Source of the DNA: Amycolatopsis saalfeldensis
GTDB taxonomy: Bacteria > Actinomycetota > Actinomycetes > Mycobacteriales > Pseudonocardiaceae
DNA: 64,000 nt
Direction: 5' to 3'
Assembly (NCBI RefSeq): GCF_900110575.1
Contig: NZ_FOEF01000005.1
Span: 372,001 to 436,000 of the forward strand
Made by a program: the position numbers and the translations under genes. Under the pieces are notes generated by a model. That model was not told the origin of the DNA, did not search any database, and saw nothing but the letters and a program-made list of their open reading frames with translations. Positions 51,378-60,169 of the stretch are shown one piece after another (positions within the stretch are counted from its first letter, which is position 1; every line of letters starts with the position of its first letter).

Positions 51378-52060
51378 CGGACGGTCACCGCCTCCGCCAC
51401 GGCCCCGACCGCCCGGGCGAACCGGCTGCCCGGCCGCACCGCCGCGACTCGCCCGGCATCGGCCATTGTGTCCACATCGGACAGTACGGCCACCGTTCCC
51501 GGCTTCAGCCCCGCGGAGGTCAGGGCGCGGCGCGTCAGCTCGCCGGTGTCGTCCTGCGACATCGGCACCTGCGCCAGCACCTCCGCGTGGCGCGGATCCC
51601 GGAGCCCGAGCGCCCACCAGCCCCCGTCCTCGGCCCCGCCCAGCACGGCGTCGTGCGTGCCGGCCAGGACGGGTTCGATGGCCGACGCCAGCAGGTCCGG
51701 CGTGACCTGCGGGGTGTCCATGCCGATCTGCAGCACGGGCAGGCCGGCGTGCACCGCGGCCGTGTCCGCGTGCGCGTTCGCGAGCCGGGCGCCGAAATCC
51801 CAGCCGCGCTGGGCGATCACGGTCGCCCCGCGCAACGCCTGGCCGATCTCCGCGCCGCGGGTGGCCGCGCCGAGGTCGCCGGTCATCGCGACCACCGGAA
51901 CCGCGCCGGGAGTGGCGGACACGGCATCAAGCGTGTCGAGCAACGCCGCCGCCGCGATCTCCGCCGCCTGCTCCGGCGTAGCGGGCGGGCACAGTCGGGT
52001 CTTCGCGAATCCCGGGACCGGCGCCTTCGCCACCACCAGCAGGCAGAACCGCGCGCTCAT
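51374..52060 (-). CDS. DUF2064/TIGR04282-type glycosyltransferase-like protein
   Basis: 228 residues. LVVAKAPVPGFAKTRLCPP at the N-terminus, QIGMDTPQVTPDLL near 110 and LGGAEDGGWWALGLRD near 135 are the family hallmarks. The family (nucleotidyl/glycosyltransferase fold, named for arsenosugar loci in some bacteria) transfers or activates sugars. No arsenic genes are present here, so the arsenosugar label should not be carried over. It overlaps both neighbours by ATGA. Confidence 0.87.
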   Translation of the reverse strand: MSARFCLLVVAKAPVPGFAKTRLCPPATPEQAAEIAAAALLDTLDAVSATPGAVPVVAMTGDLGAATRGAEIGQALRGATVIAQRGWDFGARLANAHADTAAVHAGLPVLQIGMDTPQVTPDLLASAIEPVLAGTHDAVLGGAEDGGWWALGLRDPRHAEVLAQVPMSQDDTGELTRRALTSAGLKPGTVAVLSDVDTMADAGRVAAVRPGSRFARAVGAVAEAVTVR

Positions 52061-52716
52061 CGGGCCAGCACCTTCCCGAAGTCGCGGATCGCGCGCAGCG
52101 TGCCCCGCAGCGAACCCGACACCTTCGACTTGGTGCCCTTCGCCCGTTCGCCGTAACTGACATCGGACTCCCACACCTGCCAGTCCGCCCGCTGTGCCTT
52201 GATCAGCAGTTCGAGCGGATAGCCGAAGGCGCGATCGGTGACGTCGAGGTCGAGCAGCGCCCGGCGTCGCACCGCACGCAGCGGCGCGATGTCGCGCACC
52301 GGCAGCCCACGGCTGCGCAGCAACAGCGACAGCACCGCGTTCCCCGCCCTCGCATGCCACGGCCAGACGCCGCGGTGCGTCGGCACCCGGCGGCCGACGG
52401 CCAGATCGGCGCCTTCGCGGACCGCGGCCACCAGCCGTGGCAGGTCGGCCAGGTCGAGCGAGCCGTCCGCGTCGGCGAAGCAGACGATGTCGGTGGTGGC
52501 GGCTTCGAGACCGGTGTGCACCGCGGCGCCGTAGCCACGCCTCGGCTCGTTGACGACCTTCGCGCCGAGACCGGCGGCCACCTCGGGGGAGCCGTCGCTC
52601 GAGCCGTTGTCGACCACGATCGCGCGGTATCCGGGCGGCAAGGCGGCCAGCACACCCGGCAGGGCCCCCGCCTCGTCGAGGCAGGGGAGTACGACGTCTA
52701 CCTGAAGATCGATCAC
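52057..52716 (-). CDS. Family 2 glycosyltransferase
   Basis: 219 residues. VDVVLPCLDEAGALPGVL starts the GT-A fold, IVVDNGSSDGSPEVA binds the nucleotide, and CFADADGSLD is the DxD element near residue 82. The C-terminal part (ERAKGTKSKVSGSLRGTLRAI) is typical of polyprenyl-phosphate-type GT2 enzymes without a membrane anchor. From GTG 52716 it opens a five-gene operon of 4-bp overlaps running to 48590, divergent by 154 bp from a GT-C-like membrane protein. Confidence 0.88.
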   Translation of the reverse strand: MIDLQVDVVLPCLDEAGALPGVLAALPPGYRAIVVDNGSSDGSPEVAAGLGAKVVNEPRRGYGAAVHTGLEAATTDIVCFADADGSLDLADLPRLVAAVREGADLAVGRRVPTHRGVWPWHARAGNAVLSLLLRSRGLPVRDIAPLRAVRRRALLDLDVTDRAFGYPLELLIKAQRADWQVWESDVSYGERAKGTKSKVSGSLRGTLRAIRDFGKVLAR

Positions 52717-52870
52717 AAGGTGTACCGTAAGTCCGCAGTGGATGGTCCAGAAGCCTTACGCTGCTTACGGATTCCTGACACTAACCCAACAGGTGACGAG
52801 TTCTTACCGAGTTCTCACGGCTGGCCGCCAGACTGCGCGCGCCGGGCCCCGCGGCGTTACCCTTCCGGCG

Positions 52871-54283
52871 ATGAGCGAGTCGACTCCAGCCGCTCGGCTC
52901 GCTGAGCCGCGCGCGCCCGAACCCCCCGCCCGCACCAGTCGCGGCCTGCGCCCCGACCTGGTCGCGGTCGGGGCGGCCGTGGTGCTCGTCGCCGCGGCCG
53001 CGGCAGTCGGCTTGTACTACAACCGCCCGAACTCCGGGGTGGTGATCTACGCGTCGACCCCGCCCCTGTTCGCCCTCTGGCTGCCGCACGTCGGCCCGGG
53101 CTCGGTGTTCGCCGTGCTGATCGCCGCCGCGACCGTGCTCTGGGGCCCGACCGTGGTGACGCGCCTGTCCTGGCGGCGCGCCCTGGTCGCCGGGTACGCG
53201 ACGGCACTCGCCTGGATCTTCGCCCTAGCGATGGTCGACGGCTGGTCCCGCGGCTTCACCGAACGGCTCACCACGCCGCAGGAGTACCTGCACGAGGTCC
53301 CCGGCATCACCGACATCCCGCGGTTCCTGCACGAGTTCTCCTCCCGGATCCTCGACTTCCAGCCGAACTCCTGGACCACCCACGTGTCCGGGCACCCGCC
53401 GGGCGCCACCCTCGTGTTCGTCTGGCTCGACCGCCTCGGGCTGCCCGGCGGGGCGTGGGCGGCGACGGCCGTCGTGCTGATCGGTGCGCTGACCGCGGTC
53501 GCGGTGCCGGCCACGGTCGCGCTGCTGGGCCGGCCGGACGCCGCGCGTGTGGTGCTGCCGTTCGCCATCCTCTTTCCCGGCGCGGTGTGGATCGGCGTCT
53601 CCGGAGACGGGATGTTCGCGGGCGTCACGGCCTCCGGCATCGCTCTGCTCGCCTTGTCCGCCAAGGCTTTCGAGCACCGCCGCGGCTACGCGGTGGCCGT
53701 CGGGCTCGGCGCCGGGGTGCTGCTCGGCTTCGGCATCTTCCTGTCCTACGGCCTGGTGCTGCTGGGCCTGGTCGCGCTCGCCGTCGCGTTCGTCGGCCGG
53801 CAGTGGCGGGCCGCCGCACTGGCCATCGTCGGAGCCCTCGCGGTGGTCGCCGTCTTCGCGCTGGCCGGCTTCTGGTGGCTGGACGGCTACCACCTCGTGG
53901 TCGAGCGCTACTACCAGGGCGTCGCGCTGGTCCGCCCGTACTCGTACTGGGTCTGGGCCGACCTCGCCGCGGTCGCCGTCGCGGCCGGGCCCGCCGTGAT
54001 CGCCGCCGCCCGCCGCGGCGTGGCCGGCGCGTTCCTGACCAAGCCCCGCCGCGAGCTGCTGCGTGATCCGCTGCTGCTGATCGGCGTCGCGGCGCTGGTC
54101 ACCATCCTGTTCGCGGATCTCTCCGGCCTGTCCAAGGCCGAGACCGAGCGGATCTGGCTACCGTTCGCTGTGTGGTTGCTGCCGATGACCGCGCTGCTGC
54201 CGGTCCGGGGCCGCCGCTGGTGGCTCGCCGCGCAGGCCGTGACCGCGCTCGCGGTGAACCACATCCTGCTGACGAACTGGTGA
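52871..54283 (+). CDS. Polytopic membrane protein, GT-C glycosyltransferase-like
   Basis: 470 residues with eleven or so TM segments. THVSGHPPGATLVFVWLDRLG near residue 175 is like the HPPG-type loop of GT-C mannosyl- and arabinosyltransferases, and ASTPPLFALWLPHVGPG near 60 may be its acidic-poor first loop. FADLSGLSKAETERIWLPF near the end is conserved-looking. It would use a polyprenyl-phosphate sugar, which the divergent GT2 could supply; that pairing is inference. It lies 8 bp before a two-component pair. Confidence 0.7.
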   Translation: MSESTPAARLAEPRAPEPPARTSRGLRPDLVAVGAAVVLVAAAAAVGLYYNRPNSGVVIYASTPPLFALWLPHVGPGSVFAVLIAAATVLWGPTVVTRLSWRRALVAGYATALAWIFALAMVDGWSRGFTERLTTPQEYLHEVPGITDIPRFLHEFSSRILDFQPNSWTTHVSGHPPGATLVFVWLDRLGLPGGAWAATAVVLIGALTAVAVPATVALLGRPDAARVVLPFAILFPGAVWIGVSGDGMFAGVTASGIALLALSAKAFEHRRGYAVAVGLGAGVLLGFGIFLSYGLVLLGLVALAVAFVGRQWRAAALAIVGALAVVAVFALAGFWWLDGYHLVVERYYQGVALVRPYSYWVWADLAAVAVAAGPAVIAAARRGVAGAFLTKPRRELLRDPLLLIGVAALVTILFADLSGLSKAETERIWLPFAVWLLPMTALLPVRGRRWWLAAQAVTALAVNHILLTNW

Positions 54284-54291
54284 GGTGAGGG

Positions 54292-54990
54292 ATGGAGGAC
54301 CAGGCCGGCCGCGTTCTGGTGGTCGACGACGACGAGACGGTGCGCGACGTCGTGCGCCGTTATCTCGAGGTCGCCGGCTTCACCGTCGACGTGGCGGGTG
54401 ACGGTGCCGCGGGCTTGGCGCTGTTCGCCCGGCGCGAGCCCGACCTCGTGGTGCTCGACGTGATGATGCCGGGCATCAACGGCCTCGAGGTGTGCCGCCG
54501 GCTGCGGCAGGTCAGCCAGGTGCCGATCGTGATGCTGACCGCGTTGGGCGAGGAGGAGAACCGGATCGCCGGACTCCAGCTCGGCGCCGACGACTACGTC
54601 ACGAAACCCTTCAGCCCCAAGGAACTCGCGCTGCGCGTCGCCTCCGTGCTGCGCCGCGCCCGGATGCCGCGGCCCGTGCCGCCCGCGGCGGAACTGGTGG
54701 ACGGCGACCTGCGCCTGCAGATGACCGCCCGCCAGGCGACGCTGGCCGGCGCCGAGCTCCCGCTCACCACCCGGGAGTTCGACCTGCTCGCGTTTTTCCT
54801 CGCTCACCCCGGCGTCGCGTTCTCCCGTGCCGACCTGCTGGAGAAGGTGTGGGGCTGGGACTTCGGCGACCAGTCCACGGTGACCGTCCACGTGCGACGG
54901 TTGCGCGAGAAGATCGAACGCGATCCGGCCAAGCCGGCCAGGGTCGCCACCGTCTGGGGCGTCGGCTACCGCTATGACCGAGGTCAGTGA
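54292..54990 (+). CDS. OmpR-family response regulator
   Basis: 232 residues. The receiver has [21 protein letters not shown], the phosphoacceptor Asp in [15 protein letters not shown] near residue 57, and K in [10 protein letters not shown]. The winged helix is [52 protein letters not shown]. It overlaps the kinase gene at its end (TGATG) and probably controls the surrounding glycosyltransferase genes. Confidence 0.92.
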   Translation: MEDQAGRVLVVDDDETVRDVVRRYLEVAGFTVDVAGDGAAGLALFARREPDLVVLDVMMPGINGLEVCRRLRQVSQVPIVMLTALGEEENRIAGLQLGADDYVTKPFSPKELALRVASVLRRARMPRPVPPAAELVDGDLRLQMTARQATLAGAELPLTTREFDLLAFFLAHPGVAFSRADLLEKVWGWDFGDQSTVTVHVRRLREKIERDPAKPARVATVWGVGYRYDRGQ

Positions 54991-56039
54991 TGATCGAATC
55001 CAGTGAGTCGTTCCGGGAAATGCTCGACCATGTCCTGCACATCCTCCCGTTCGCGCTGTTGTTCGCGCTTCCCGTCGCGGCGCTCGGCGGGCTGGCGCTG
55101 TATCTGCTGCGCCGGCGCTCGCTCGCCAGCACCATGACGGTGCTCGTGCTGACCCCGGTGGTCACCACGCTCGCCGGGGTGCTCGGCATCAGCGGGTTCA
55201 TGTTCACCCCGGCCCTGACGACGATGCTGCTCGTCTGCCTGCTGGTCGCCCTGGTCACCGTGCCCGCGGCGATCGTCCTCGGCCGCGCGATCGCGCGCCG
55301 CAGCGTCTGGGAGCGTGAGGCCCGGGAACGCGAGCGCGCGGCCGAGCAGTCGCGGCGCGAGCTGGTCGCCTGGATCAGCCACGACCTGCGCAGCCCGCTG
55401 GCCGGGATCCAGGCCATGGCCGAAGCCCTCGCGGACGGCGTGGTCTGCGAACGCAGCGAGGTCGCGGACTACGCGCAGCGCATCAGCGGCGAGAGCACCC
55501 GGCTCTCGGGCATGGTCGGCGACCTCTTCGAGCTGTCCCGCATCACCGCCGGCGCGTTGCGGCTGACCATGTCGGCCGTGCCGCTGCGAGACGTGGTGAG
55601 CGACGCCGTCGCCGCGCAGTCGCCGGTGGCCGAGCGCAAGCGCGTGCGGGTGCTGGAGAACGGCGAGGCCTGGCCCGTGGTCTCCGGCAGCGACCCGGAA
55701 CTCGCGCGGATCGTGCGCAACCTCGTCTCCAACGCCATCCGCCACACCCCGCCCGACGGCACGGTCGCCGTCCAGATCGACATCGACGGGGACCAGGCCC
55801 TGCTCGCCGTGGACGACTCCTGCGGCGGCATCCCGGACGACGAGATCGGCCGGGTCTTCGACGTCGCCTTCCGCGGCACCCAGGCCCGCACCCCCGAACG
55901 CAGCGGCACCACCTCCGGCGGCGGGCTCGGACTGGCGATCGCGAAGGGCCTCGTGGAGGCTCACCGCGGCCACATCGGCGTGCACAACCACGGTCCCGGC
56001 TGCCGGTTCGAGGTCCGGCTGCCGCTGGCCGTCTCCTGA
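54990..56039 (+). CDS. Sensor histidine kinase
   Basis: 349 residues. Three TM segments (residues about 12-100) carry almost no extracytoplasmic loop, so sensing may occur in the membrane. The H-box is [18 protein letters not shown]-box [16 protein letters not shown]1 [11 protein letters not shown] and G2 [14 protein letters not shown] 54990 overlaps the regulator stop; GTG 54987 is an alternative. A hairpin terminator follows. Confidence 0.9.
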   Translation: MIESSESFREMLDHVLHILPFALLFALPVAALGGLALYLLRRRSLASTMTVLVLTPVVTTLAGVLGISGFMFTPALTTMLLVCLLVALVTVPAAIVLGRAIARRSVWEREARERERAAEQSRRELVAWISHDLRSPLAGIQAMAEALADGVVCERSEVADYAQRISGESTRLSGMVGDLFELSRITAGALRLTMSAVPLRDVVSDAVAAQSPVAERKRVRVLENGEAWPVVSGSDPELARIVRNLVSNAIRHTPPDGTVAVQIDIDGDQALLAVDDSCGGIPDDEIGRVFDVAFRGTQARTPERSGTTSGGGLGLAIAKGLVEAHRGHIGVHNHGPGCRFEVRLPLAVS

Positions 56040-56048
56040 ATCCGTCCA

Positions 56049-56101
56049 CTGAGGACGGTTGTTCGGCGGCCCCCGACCGGCCGCCGGCGAACCGTCCTCA
56101 G
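56049..56101. terminator. Bidirectional hairpin terminator between convergent genes
   Basis: CTGAGGACGGTT (56049-56060) pairs exactly with AACCGTCCTCAG (56090-56101), with further pairing inside. It separates the histidine kinase gene from the metallo-beta-lactamase gene, whose stop codon lies in the right arm. Confidence 0.7.
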
Positions 56102-56934
56102 CCGGCGGAGACCGCGGACACCGGCTGGGCCACCCGATCGGCGCTCACCCGGAAGAACTGCATGCCGGGGAAGTGCGCCGGCGCGATGACCGTTTCGGTG
56201 CCCTCGACCTCGCGAAGCCACCGCTGGCGCGTGAAGTGCGCGAGCGAAGGGTCGGTGTCGGCGCTGGAGCGGATGCCGGAATCGGCCAGCTGGGCCGGCG
56301 TGTGCAGGACGTCGCCCAGCAGCACCGCGCGACGCCCCTCGGAGACGATGTCCAGCACGTAGTGGCCCGGCGTGTGCCCGGGAGCGTGGCGGGCGGTGAT
56401 GCCCGGCGCGAGCTCCACGTCGCCGCGCAACGGGCGCAGCTTTCCGTTGGCGCGCACGGCTTCCAGGCCGATTCGCGCCCAGTCGTGCCGCCCGGCCGGC
56501 TCGACCACCTCCGCCCAGTCGGCCTCGCCGTAGCGCACCTCGGCGTTCGGGAAGTACGGCACCCCGTGCGGGGCTACCCAGCCGACGTGGTCGGAGTGCA
56601 GGTGCGTCAGCAGGAGGGTGTCGACGTCCGCGGGGCTGACCCCGGCCTCGTTCAGGGCCAGCGGCAGCCCGCCGCCCGCGCCCATGTCGCCGTCGTCGGG
56701 CTGAACGCCTTCGGCGAAGCCGATTTCCCGCGGGCCGAGCCCGGCGTCGACCAGGATCGTCCGCCCGCCGCCGCGGACCAGGTACGCGCCCGTGGGCACG
56801 TGGACCGTGCCGTCCGGCGCGACGACGTCGGGGTGCCGCCCGACGTCGAGTCCCGGGAAGAAGGTCGTCGGCAGCCGGATCCGGCCGTCGGCCAGCGCAT
56901 GGATCTCGATGTTCCCCATCTCGATGGACCGCAT
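56098..56934 (-). CDS. MBL-fold metallo-hydrolase
   Basis: 278 residues. The zinc motif is LTHLHSDHVGW (HxHxDH) near residue 110, with later ligands in HAPGHTPGHYV and LLGDVLHTPAQL. N-terminal ALADGRIRLPTTFFPGLD and PTGAYLVRGGGRTILVDAGLG fit the AHL-lactonase/quorum-quenching-like and arylsulfatase-like branch. The substrate is unknown. ATG 56934 is used; ATG 56919 is possible. Confidence 0.87.
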   Translation of the reverse strand: MRSIEMGNIEIHALADGRIRLPTTFFPGLDVGRHPDVVAPDGTVHVPTGAYLVRGGGRTILVDAGLGPREIGFAEGVQPDDGDMGAGGGLPLALNEAGVSPADVDTLLLTHLHSDHVGWVAPHGVPYFPNAEVRYGEADWAEVVEPAGRHDWARIGLEAVRANGKLRPLRGDVELAPGITARHAPGHTPGHYVLDIVSEGRRAVLLGDVLHTPAQLADSGIRSSADTDPSLAHFTRQRWLREVEGTETVIAPAHFPGMQFFRVSADRVAQPVSAVSAG

Positions 56935-56987
56935 GCCCTGCACCAAGACCCGCGCGCCCGATTTGATTCCGGGAAGTGACCTTCGTC

Positions 56988-58049
56988 TCAACCGCCGACG
57001 GGCGCGCGCAGCTCCGCGGTCGCGAAGGCGGTTATGCCTTCCTCGAACGAGGTTTCGGCCGTGAAGCCCAGCAGTTCGCGCGCCAGGGCCGGGTCGGCGA
57101 CCACGTGCCGGACGTCCGCCGGCCGCGCTCCGCCGGCGATCCGCGGCGCCGGTCCGGCACAGGCGCGGGCCAGTTCCGCCGCCAGTTCACCGACGGTGTG
57201 CGGCTGTCCGGAACAGACATTCAGCGGCGTGATTTCGCCTTCCGCGCCTTCGGTGCGCAACGCGAGGACATTCGCCCGGGCCACGTCGTGGACGTGCACG
57301 AAGTCCCGCTGCTGCCTTCCGTCCTCGAGCACGGTCGGCGCCTCACCTCGGACCAGCGACGAGCGGAACAGCGAAGCCACCCCGGCGTACGGCGTGTTCT
57401 GCGGCATCCGCGGGCCGTAGACGTTGTGGTAGCGCATCGCCCAGACCGTGCCGCCGGTCTGGCGCGCCCACGCGCCCGCGAGGTGCTCCTGCGCCAGTTT
57501 CGTTGCCGCGTAAGTACTCCTGGGCATCAGCGGCGCGTCTTCCGGCACCAGCCGCCAGCCGAGTTCCGCGCCGCATTCCCCGCAGGCCGGCTCGAACCGG
57601 CCTGCGTCCACATCGGACTGACGACGGGGCGACGGCGGCACGATCCCGTGCTCCGGGCACTCGTACCGGCCCTCGCCGTAGACCACCATCGACGACGCGA
57701 GCACGAGCTTGCGCACCCCGGCCGCGTGCATGCCGGCCAGCAGCACCGCCGTGCCGTAGTCGTTGTTCAACGCGTACGACGGCGCGTCGGACGGGTCGAT
57801 GCCGTGCCCGACCACCGCGGCCTGGTGACAGACCGCGTCGACGCCGTCGAGGAGCTCGGCCACCAGCTCCGGGTCGGTGACGTCACCGCGCAGGAACCGG
57901 TGCCGCCCGGTGTAGCCCGGTGGCACGGTGGAGCCGTGGGCGGTGGGCAGCAGGCTGTCCAGCACCACGACCTCGTCGCCCGAATCGGCCAGCTGGTCGG
58001 CGATGTGGGAGCCGATGAACCCGGCCCCGCCGGTGATCAGTACGCGCAC
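56988..58049 (-). CDS. NAD-dependent epimerase/dehydratase with zinc-ribbon insertion
   Basis: 353 residues. VLITGGAGFIGSHIADQL is the NAD loop; SSMVVYG and YAATKLAQE carry the catalytic Ser/Thr and YxxxK of extended SDRs such as UDP-glucose epimerases. Between them lies an insertion with ECPEH and ACGECG, a C-x2-H/C-x2-C set that looks like a zinc ribbon, absent from GalE. The substrate should be a nucleotide sugar. GTG 58049 starts the NAD motif at the usual distance. It lies near the glycosyltransferase operon it could supply. Confidence 0.86.
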   Translation of the reverse strand: MRVLITGGAGFIGSHIADQLADSGDEVVVLDSLLPTAHGSTVPPGYTGRHRFLRGDVTDPELVAELLDGVDAVCHQAAVVGHGIDPSDAPSYALNNDYGTAVLLAGMHAAGVRKLVLASSMVVYGEGRYECPEHGIVPPSPRRQSDVDAGRFEPACGECGAELGWRLVPEDAPLMPRSTYAATKLAQEHLAGAWARQTGGTVWAMRYHNVYGPRMPQNTPYAGVASLFRSSLVRGEAPTVLEDGRQQRDFVHVHDVARANVLALRTEGAEGEITPLNVCSGQPHTVGELAAELARACAGPAPRIAGGARPADVRHVVADPALARELLGFTAETSFEEGITAFATAELRAPVGG

Positions 58050-58172
58050 CCGCCTGACGTTAGGGCGAACCACCGGCCTCGCGCGCGGCCGAACCGGACC
58101 ACGTCACCGAATCGTCAGAAATGACCGGCCCCGCGGCGGCGGAGAGGTGCCTTCACCGGATACGGTGTCGGC

Positions 58173-58673
58173 ATGGAACGGAGCGCACAGCGGCTGGGCC
58201 GAGCCCTCGTGGTGATCGTGGACGACCGGGTCGCCCACGGGGAGCACGAGGACAACACCGGACCGCTCGTCACGGAGCTGCTCGAAGAGGCCGGCTTCAT
58301 CGTCGACGGCGTGGTGGTGGTCGAAGCCGAGACCGCCGGCATCCGCAACGCGCTCAACACGGCCGTGATCGGTGGCGCCGACCTGGTGATCACCGTCGGC
58401 GGCACCGGCGTTTCGCCGCGCGACCGCACCCCCGACGCCACCTCCGGCGTGCTCGACCGGCCGATCCCCGGCATCGGCGAGGCGCTGCGCGCGTCCGGCC
58501 TCGCTGCGGGCGCGGTCGACGCCGGGATCTCCCGCGGCCTCGCCGGCGTGTCCGGCAGCACGCTCGTGGTCAACCTGGCCGGCTCGCGCGCCGCGGTGCG
58601 CGACGGCATGGCCACGCTCTCCTCGCTCGTGCCGCACGTGATCGACGAGCTCTCCGGCCTCGAAGAGGTCTAG
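58173..58673 (+). CDS. moaB: Molybdenum cofactor biosynthesis protein MoaB/Mog family
   Basis: 166 residues. ITVGGTGVSPRDRTPDAT near residue 75 is the molybdopterin-binding GGTGxxxRD motif, and DNTGPLVTELLEEAGF fits MoaB/Mog. It adenylylates molybdopterin or stabilises the cofactor. TACGGT ends 6 nt before the ATG, so a leaderless mRNA is likely. In M. tuberculosis moaB2 lies between pepD and mscL; here a 10-kb block separates pepD from it. Confidence 0.9.
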   Translation: MERSAQRLGRALVVIVDDRVAHGEHEDNTGPLVTELLEEAGFIVDGVVVVEAETAGIRNALNTAVIGGADLVITVGGTGVSPRDRTPDATSGVLDRPIPGIGEALRASGLAAGAVDAGISRGLAGVSGSTLVVNLAGSRAAVRDGMATLSSLVPHVIDELSGLEEV

Positions 58674-58721
58674 AGCCGTATCTCTCTGCAGTTGTCAAAC
58701 AGCGGGTGGGACGATGGACCC

Positions 58722-58892
58722 ATGCCGCGTGACGATCGACGGGACGCCGAGGCCGCCCGCCGCCGGATCGACGAGATCTTCGGCGACGTGCTGCCCGAGA
58801 CGACCTCCGACGAGCGGGACGAGGGAGGCCAGGCCCGGGAAACCCCGGACTCCTGGTACCTCGAGAACCGGCCGCCGCATCACGACCGGTGA
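58722..58892 (+). CDS. Small conserved-type hypothetical protein
   Basis: 56 residues, highly charged (DDRRDAEAARRRIDEIFGDVLPETTSDER) with an end WYLENRPPHHDR. Tiny proteins of this type sit between moaB and mscL in many actinomycetes (from memory). No function is known. It lies 48 bp after moaB; a TTG at 58692 is an alternative start. Confidence 0.6.
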   Translation: MPRDDRRDAEAARRRIDEIFGDVLPETTSDERDEGGQARETPDSWYLENRPPHHDR

Positions 58893-58895
58893 CCC

Positions 58896-59306
58896 TCAGC
58901 TGCCGTTCTTGCCGGTCGCCTGTGCCCGCAGCAGGTCGCGGATCTCGATCAGCAGCTCCACGTCGGTCGGCTCGGCCGGGCCGGGCTCCTGGCCGCGCTT
59001 GCGCCGCTCCTGCAGGTGCTTGACCGGCAGCACGATCAGGAAGTAGACGACCGCCGCCACGATCACGAAGTTGATCGCCGCGTTGATCACGCCGCCGAAG
59101 TCCATGAACGTGGACGGGTTCGCGCCCAGGATCTTGAAGCCGAGGCCCTGCGCCGCGTCACTGCCGCCGATGGCGTTGATCAGCGGTTTGATCAGGCCGG
59201 TCGTGAACGCCGTGACGATCGAGGTGAACGCGGCGCCGATGACCACCGCGACCGCGAGGTCCACGACGTTGCCGCGCATCAGGAAGTCCTTGAAGCCTTT
59301 CAGCAC
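58896..59306 (-). CDS. mscL: Large-conductance mechanosensitive channel MscL
   Basis: 136 residues. KGFKDFLMRGNVVDLAVAVVIGAAFTSIVTAFTTGLIKPLI is the TM1 gate with the conserved G/A-rich face, and VINAAINFVIVAAVVYFLIVLPVKHLQERR is TM2, followed by a C-terminal helical bundle (ELLIEIRDLLRAQ). It opens under membrane tension to release solutes. GTG 59306 is chosen because AGGAG lies 5 nt upstream and overlaps the GTG at 59312. Confidence 0.95.
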   Translation of the reverse strand: MLKGFKDFLMRGNVVDLAVAVVIGAAFTSIVTAFTTGLIKPLINAIGGSDAAQGLGFKILGANPSTFMDFGGVINAAINFVIVAAVVYFLIVLPVKHLQERRKRGQEPGPAEPTDVELLIEIRDLLRAQATGKNGS

Positions 59307-59384
59307 TGTCACTCCTCAAGCTGGGGGCGGGATCCGGCCGCTCACTTCGGTGGGGACGGCGTCGCCCGCTGGAACCGAAACGGG

Positions 59385-60038
59385 TTAGCGGAGAGTAACC
59401 GTAACGGGTCGCTCCAGCGAAGTAGCAGCCACCTGTGTCGCCACGCTCACGGGGAGTGAGAGCAGGACCAGCGGGCCCTTGTCGGACGGCCCCAGCACTC
59501 GCCCGCCGCCGGCCTCCGGGCGGCTGACGGTGACCACGCTTACGTCCTCGGCCAGCACAGATGCCGGATGCAGAGCGTCTGGCGCCGCGACGACGTCGAC
59601 GTGCTGGCCGGGCCGGAGCAGGTCCGCGACGCCCGCGTCGGCGAGCCGGACGGGCACGGCCGCCCGGCCGGACTCACCCGTGCCGGGGATGCCGAGGACT
59701 CGGGCGTCGGTGAGGGGTTCCCCGGCTCGCGCGGCGCCGGACAGCAGCCGGCCGGCGGCCTCGTCGATGCGGCCGAGCGCTCCGGTGGGCCGGATCCGGT
59801 CCGGCAGGTCGGCGAGCCGGAGGTCGGCGGCGCGCAGGGTGGCGCCCGCGGGCAGATCGCGGGCGGAGACGACCGTGGCGGTGCCGGGTGCGCCACGGGC
59901 GGAGGCGGGGTGGATCAAGAGGAGCGAGCCGGCCAGCAGCAGGGCCGCGGCGAGCCAGCGGCGCACGAGCCGGGCCCGGCGGCCGCGCAGCCGGCTCAGA
60001 TCGGGCAGCGCGGGAAGGCGGCTGAGCAAGGTGTCCAC
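59385..60038 (-). CDS. SAF domain protein (CpaB/RcpC-like)
   Basis: 217 residues. One TM segment (about 28-48, WLAAALLLAGSLLLIHPA) precedes a SAF domain (TATVVSARDLPAGATLRAADLRLADLP, residues about 55-115) and a second beta region ending in VTVTLR. SAF-domain proteins of this kind include the Flp pilus protein CpaB; no other tad/flp genes are in the window. GTG 60038 starts the protein-like sequence. Confidence 0.8.
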   Translation of the reverse strand: MDTLLSRLPALPDLSRLRGRRARLVRRWLAAALLLAGSLLLIHPASARGAPGTATVVSARDLPAGATLRAADLRLADLPDRIRPTGALGRIDEAAGRLLSGAARAGEPLTDARVLGIPGTGESGRAAVPVRLADAGVADLLRPGQHVDVVAAPDALHPASVLAEDVSVVTVSRPEAGGGRVLGPSDKGPLVLLSLPVSVATQVAATSLERPVTVTLR

Positions 60039-60134
60039 GGTCGTCCCCTCGTCGGTTCCTCGTGCGGCGTGGTGCTGCACGAAACCGACGTTAGGGACGC
60101 TGGACGGCCTGCCGAAAGGGGCGGATCCGCGATC

Positions 60135-60161
60135 TGTGGACAACTACCCCCGTGTGGACAA
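60135..60161. promoter_or_regulatory. Two perfect DnaA-box-like 9-mers
   Basis: TGTGGACAA occurs at 60135-60143 and 60153-60161, 18 bp apart, in the gap between the SAF-domain and Ruc genes. The complement, TTGTCCACA, is the preferred actinobacterial DnaA box. They may be DnaA titration or control sites; this is not an origin, since dnaA and dnaN are absent. Confidence 0.45.
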
Positions 60162-60169
60162 ACCGGGGA

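Noticed and set aside
51374..52716. Arsenosugar biosynthesis locus, from the family name of the DUF2064 protein
   Set aside because: No radical SAM ArsS, ArsM or arsenic resistance gene is present; the name should not imply function here.
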